NCBI RefSeq assembly: GCF_050436995.1
Contig: NC_134754.1
Span: 9,107,001-9,171,000, forward strand
Direction of reading: 5' to 3'
DNA from: Anticarsia gemmatalis
Taxonomy: Eukaryota > Arthropoda > Insecta > Lepidoptera > Erebidae
Length of the DNA: 64,000 bases
Shown: positions 60,401 to 64,000 of the stretch, one piece after another
How the letters are laid out: every line of letters begins with the position of its first letter
How positions within the stretch are numbered: position 1 is the stretch's first letter
Program-made: the position numbers and the translations under genes
Notes under the pieces: model-generated
What the model was told of the DNA's origin: nothing
Databases searched by the model: none
What the model saw: the letters and a program-made list of their open reading frames with translations, nothing else

Positions 60401-60818
60401 ATTGCCAACATATCACACAGCCCCATATTCATATCAATCAATCTTCATTCCAGATGTAAAGTTAAGAGGGGAAAGACCGTGTGCTTTGCTTCCGGACCCC
60501 AATACTTCAACGTCATCAAACGGACAAACTACAACGTCGATAACCAAAGACACCCCTTCTTCAACATCGTGGAATCCTTGGACATCCTCATCGTCGTGGA
60601 CTACTCCAATGACGCCTACGACAAGCAAAAGTACTACGATAGGGTTCACCATACCACCAGATGTCTTATCTTCGATCTTTGGCGGCAACACAGATGAACC
60701 AAGCACACAACCAACTATATCGACGATTGACGACGATGATGAATTTAGTATAGATCCTAGGTTCGGTAATAGTAATGAGGAAGAAGAGTACCGAAAAGAA
60801 TTTGTATTCTCAAAATAA
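54163..60818 (+). CDS. K4: secreted four-domain Kazal inhibitor with His/Pro- and Trp/Thr-rich regions
   Basis: Seven exons, 54163-54184, 57479-57785, 58023-58762, 59024-59260, 59369-59620, 59928-60098 and 60454-60818 (TAA), encode 697 residues. Exons 1 and 2 begin with a signal peptide (MKLIVLI, VAVLGSVAV). Then come a His/Gly/Pro-rich stretch, an acidic Ser/Asp run, a Cys-containing basic segment (KPCRGWRCPPRP), four 21-residue Trp/Thr-rich repeats (58207-58458), and Thr/Ser linkers. Four Kazal domains follow, centred on CQATNEYNPVCG, CLITSDYSPVCG, CPATSEKNPVCG and CPVTSEYNPVCG. The tail is Ser/Thr-rich, then acidic. P1 residues are Ala, Ile, Ala and Val, suggesting elastase- or subtilisin-type targets. 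Domains 3 and 4 carry NVT sequons. A phase-1 intron separates Cys5 from Cys6 in each domain, so every domain is an exon-shuffling unit. Domain 2 has extra cysteines after Cys6. The Ser/Thr linkers suggest O-glycosylation. Confidence 0.85.
55085..55412 (-). mobile_element. Second type of 5S rRNA-like SINE (K4 intron 1)
   Basis: On the minus strand 55375-55317 reads CTCTGAAGTTAAGCCACGC, then GGTCTGTGGATGGGTGACCA. This closely follows the 5S rRNA internal promoter (box A AAGTTAAGC, box C GGATGGGTGACC). Downstream it shares the CGTGTTTCGAAAGGCACGTT segment with the other SINE copies, followed by CCCGGTTGTC. Clear target duplications were not found. A 38-bp direct repeat (AGCTTAGTCTTTTTACCAAG and on to GCTTCTA) at 55050-55089 and 54508-54545 lies beside it. 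Confidence 0.6.
58207..58458 (+). repeat. Coding 63-bp tandem repeat in K4
   Basis: Four in-frame 63-bp units encode 21 residues each with the core SSTLPWWQTTPS. Units alternate between a STVxS and a STEES version, so units 2 and 4 resemble each other more than their neighbours. This points to duplication of a two-unit block. Confidence 0.85.
60205..60410 (+). repeat. Dispersed retroelement-tail repeat in K4 intron 6
   Basis: TTAACCCATTAATATCCCAC, GGGAGGGGTTAGGCCTTG, GTCCACCACG, AAGTGATAATTATTTCTAAT and GTCATTGGTGTATTGCC occur in this order. The same words occur in reverse at 42180-42420. Confidence 0.55.
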
Positions 60819-60819
60819 A
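60814..60819 (+). terminator. AATAAA overlapping the K4 stop codon
   Basis: The K4 stop TAA (60816-60818) lies inside AATAAA (60814-60819). If used, this signal would leave a 3' UTR of only about 10-30 bases. No other AATAAA was noted before the next promoter. Confidence 0.5.
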
Positions 60820-60921
60820 GACTAATTAGAATAATGTGGCAGTTTTAATAGAAACCTATCATTTATTAATCGATTCCATGTATTATGTGGTTAAACGGTT
60901 TACCTAATTGCTATCATGTAG

Positions 60922-60958
60922 TATAAATTTAGTATTACAATAGACATTTTGCGTCAGT
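60922..60958 (+). promoter_or_regulatory. Core promoter of the takeout-like gene
   Basis: TATAAA at 60922-60927 is followed by the arthropod initiator TCAGT at 60954-60958. The ATG is at 61011. Only about 100 bp separate it from the K4 stop codon. Confidence 0.65.
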
Positions 60959-61010
60959 CTGTGACTGCAGTGAAAGCATTTAAATGCATAACAATTGTTA
61001 TTAAGACAAA

Positions 61011-64000
61011 ATGAAATATTGGAACTTGATTATTGCTGTTATTTTTTTAGTTTTTAGTGAGTCTCGGGGTCTTTCAAGTAAGTTTGCATGATACCGTAAT
61101 AATAATACGTTTTATGATATTTCCACTCCATACAATTGAACAAAAGTATTACCGTCCTAAATTGTAAATGTGTTTAATTTTTTAACAGTTGCATATCAAA
61201 GGCCATGCCGTGATTTATCCCCGGAATGTTTGAAGAATACTCTGCAATCAGTGATTCCGATATTCGCCAGCGGGTCTCAAGATCTGGGTCTCGAACCTTT
61301 AGACCCGTATAAATTGGAGCGACTGAACCTCACACTGTCTGGAATCACAATTCATTTCAGTCAAGGCTATGCGAAGGGACTGAAAACATGCGTCGTGGAT
61401 TTTGCAAGGTTATATATATTTAATTGTATTTTTTATCACACTGACTCATACAGTTTTCAAATTATACGTACACCGAATAACGCCGGATAAAAGATTTTAA
61501 AGTTAAACTTAATATGTTTGGAGTAAAAACCCGTGATTTTGAGGAATTGGTAGCTTAGACGAGATGGAATATCCCAAATATTCCATTCATGATTCATGGT
61601 TCACGTTCAAGGTCCCGAGATAGTTTAATTTGTTACCTTAACTAATAACTTGTTTTGAGTGATTAGTCATGCTATGTAGGTTTTACCTGTAATATTTACC
61701 TGTGAGCCACGATTTTTTTCTAGGATCATCGTAATAGGATCTATAAACTATGAATCAGCTCCTAAAACTTTGGCAATTGTTACAGGTTGGAAGATAATAT
61801 TTTAGAAACGCAACTTCATTGCAATTTGACTATCCGAGGGAAATATCGATCTTCGGGTTCTCTTCTAATGTTCCCCATTGATGGCGATGGCATCTCTACT
61901 ATTACATGCGGTGAGTTAAATAATAAGTATTTTTCAATAGATAATCTTTGTAAAAAAATACAGTTGGTAAGTTTTATAATTCTTGTAGTTTGCTTACAAA
62001 TTGGGCTTTTTTATAATTATTGTAGTTTGCTTGAGGTCAATTTAAATAACACGCATCACAAGCATGTATTAGCTCTATAAAATCATAACTATCTTTATAC
62101 TCCCTACCTCGCGGTTATGTTTCTAAAATCATTTCCTTACCAGGAAAACATCACACACGATGGCAAAATTTCCTTGTTTTTTTTACTTTTCGCAGTTTAC
62201 TTATAAAACGCTTAACAAAATAAATAAAGTGGCCAAAAGTAATGTTTGTTTGTTTGTCGTATGGTTAGTGGTCAACCTAGTGTCAAAGTTGTTCAAGCCG
62301 CCCGAAAGGCCTTTGACGTGGCTTAACGACTGTTATCTTAGTAGACAACAACCGGGACCGACTTTTAACGTGCCCTCGGAAGCACGGAGACGCCCTGTTC
62401 AAATACCACTATGCGGTCAGCCATCTATAGAATGACCGCGCCAATGATTGCTTAACCCACAGATCGTTTACCGACCGGTGAGCGCAACTGGCTATGGGCG
62501 CCTCTCAATGCGCCAAAAGTAATTAAAACTGCCAACATATTTGAAATAGTCGTTTAATTGAGGTGCGAATTTTGCCTCTAACAGCCACGTTTTTGTAATT
62601 TACAGATAATTTAAAACTGCATAGTATCCTTAAGTTTGGCTCGAAGGAGAAGAACGGACGAACATACGTGGAGGTCGAGAGTTCGGTAGTAAATCATGCA
62701 TATGACGGAAGAGTGAAATATGACATGACTAATCTCTTCAAGGGCAATCCTGGAATGAGTAAGTGTTTTTAATTTAAGGCCTTAGTAGGAAGCTCATTAT
62801 TATTACTACTATCAGCCCATATTGTCCCACTGCAGGACAAAGGCCTTCCCTCTTTCCACATATCTCTGTCCAAAGCTATTTCATGCAAATCTTTAGTATG
62901 AGAGTCTCGCCATTTCTTTCATTAGGAAGCTCATAAAAAACTAATTTTAACCAAAAAAATTAAGCGTCAACTCAGACCCTATATTATCTAGCGAACAGTT
63001 TGGATACAACGATCAAATACATTTTTAAGATTATTTAATTATTAATAGTCAAACAACAAAATCATGTTGCAGTTCAGAACAAAATAGTATCCAAAATCCA
63101 TCTATTCTAAGTCCTTATAGTCTCGGAGTTAAAATAAGTTAAAAAATCTGATGTTAAAGCTCCATATAATTGTAAATTACAGGCAATAAAAATACGCGTA
63201 TCATTATCGTTAGCATTAAACAGGTTCACATTGTTTTCAATGTTCACGTTTGCAAAGTAGCTCTAATTGTGCATAGTGGTCTATTTATGGACGAGGCCTC
63301 CCACGAACTTACACATGTACAAAGATTATACTATTTATTGTAGACTGGAAATAAAACTAGTTTAAATTAATAACTTTATTGTGAAAAATATAGAGTAGTG
63401 CATGTATAATTGTACATTTAAAAGAGGATTTCCTTAGACGAGACTCATCATGTGAAAAACCATTACGTTAACTACAATAGTTACATTAGTCTTCACTTTG
63501 TATGCACTTGTAAGCAAGTATATTTAATAAATGGTTATTTCATATAATGTATGCAATTACCCAATTAAAGAATAAATTAAATATAGTAATGAGTCATGAG
63601 CACATAGGACAGTAATTTTGTATAAGAGTTTTCAATGTCTTCAAAAAACTTTTAAAAGATGCTTTAGGTCAAATTCTGTCGAAATTGTTATTACTGTAAT
63701 AATTAGTACTAATACAACATTACTAAGTATAAAGATACAATGTCGGTACTGTCGAGTATAGAGAATAATAATATGACATTTAAAATGTATATCCAAAATA
63801 GTTCCTACGGAGCCCGCCAGAGGCGCTAATCAGATTGGCATACAAAATTTCTTGATAGCTAGCTTGTCGGTACTCGGTAGCAGTAGAGAATCGAGCTAGT
63901 AGCTACAATAATATTCGTTTTGAGATCATCATTATTTTTACAGGTAGAGCTGTCCTGAATTTTATGAATCGCAATTGGCGTATGGTCGCCGAAGAATTCG
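61011..64000 (+). CDS. Takeout/JHBP-family secreted protein, 3'-truncated by window
   Basis: Exons 61011-61077, 61189-61408, 61786-61910, 62606-62758 and 63944 to the window end join in phase and give 207 residues so far. This family is about 240-250 residues long, so little is missing. Members bind small hydrophobic ligands such as juvenile hormone in haemolymph or at sensory and reproductive tissues. Evidence: a signal peptide (MKYWNLIIAVIFLVFSESRG), the N-terminal cysteine pair in RPCRDLSPECLKNTLQSVIP, the LGLEPLDPYKLERLNLTLSG segment that matches the family's leading beta-strand, LHCNLTIRGKYRSSGSLLM, the YDMTNLFKGNPGM motif and the start of the C-terminal helix NFMNRNWRMVAEEF. The ligand cannot be told from sequence. 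It is transcribed in the same direction as K4, close behind it. Confidence 0.85.
62244..62511 (-). mobile_element. 5S rRNA-derived SINE, copy 2, with 12-bp target duplication
   Basis: GCCAAAAGTAAT flanks it on both sides (62232-62243 and 62512-62523). Minus strand: GATCTGTGGGTTAAGCAATC, GGCGCGGTCATT and GGCTGACCGCATA follow the 5S promoter order. The 3' tail is TTTG/CAAA-type repeats. It lies in intron 3 of the takeout-like gene. The 91-codon ORF over it repeats the one over 28013-28265, confirming that both are repeat artefacts. Confidence 0.8.
62814..62935 (+). repeat. Dispersed repeat with a LINE/SINE-like motif
   Basis: It contains CATATTGTCCCACTGCAGGA and CAAAGGCCTTCCCTC, words that recur throughout lepidopteran genomes at the 3' ends of non-LTR elements. 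Only a fragment is present, in intron 4 of the takeout-like gene. Confidence 0.4.
63742..63900. mobile_element. MITE fragment related to 49757-50110
   Basis: It shares TGACATTTAAAATGT, CCCGCCAGAGGCGCTAATCA, CATACAAAATTTCTTGATAG and GTAGAGAATCGAGCTA with the K3 intron element. It ends about 45 bp before the last visible exon of the takeout-like gene. Confidence 0.5.

Noticed and set aside
61439..61785. Readthrough of the takeout-like exon 2 past the donor at 61409
   Set aside because: The ORF stops at 61490 without family motifs. Splicing to 61786 restores the takeout sequence in phase.

Overview
The window is nuclear DNA of an insect, almost certainly a moth or butterfly. The introns and intergenic DNA are AT-rich and crowded with repeat types familiar from Lepidoptera: short Helitron-like elements ending in CTAG, fold-back MITEs, and SINEs whose heads resemble 5S rRNA. 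All genes have introns, and no bacterial-style operon, rRNA gene, tRNA gene or CRISPR array was seen.

Layout. Positions 1-8873 hold no coding exon that I can support. They contain a GC-rich block with a possible 5' UTR exon (3200-3757) and some GC-richer patches. Positions 8874-23559 (+) carry nine exons of a KDM3 (JMJD1/JHDM2) histone H3K9 demethylase, complete at the 3' end but without a visible start codon. Its 8.9-kb intron contains a degenerate THAP-domain transposon with 16-bp inverted termini, a probable transposase tail, and a chain of small exon-like ORFs (17607-18257) that may be an undescribed nested gene or alternative KDM3 exons. A decayed minus-strand ORF of unknown origin lies at 25062-25686.

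Positions 25788-60818 form a cluster of four secreted Kazal-type protease-inhibitor genes: K1 (+, 96 aa, one domain), K2 (-, 115 aa, one domain), K3 (+, 172 aa, an FPGQNQ repeat plus one domain) and K4 (+, 697 aa, His/Gly/Pro-rich and Trp/Thr-rich regions plus four domains). All share one architecture: a signal-peptide exon ending in phase 1, and a phase-1 intron between the fifth and sixth cysteines of every Kazal domain. The predicted P1 residues are small or aliphatic, which suggests inhibition of elastase- or subtilisin-like proteases. Positions 61011-64000 hold the first five exons of a secreted takeout/JHBP-family gene that runs off the window.

KDM3 is a nuclear housekeeping regulator and looks unrelated in function to its neighbours. 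The Kazal genes look like a local family expansion in two subtypes (K1/K2 and K3/K4). All exon boundaries were read by eye from splice motifs and phase. No database search was run.
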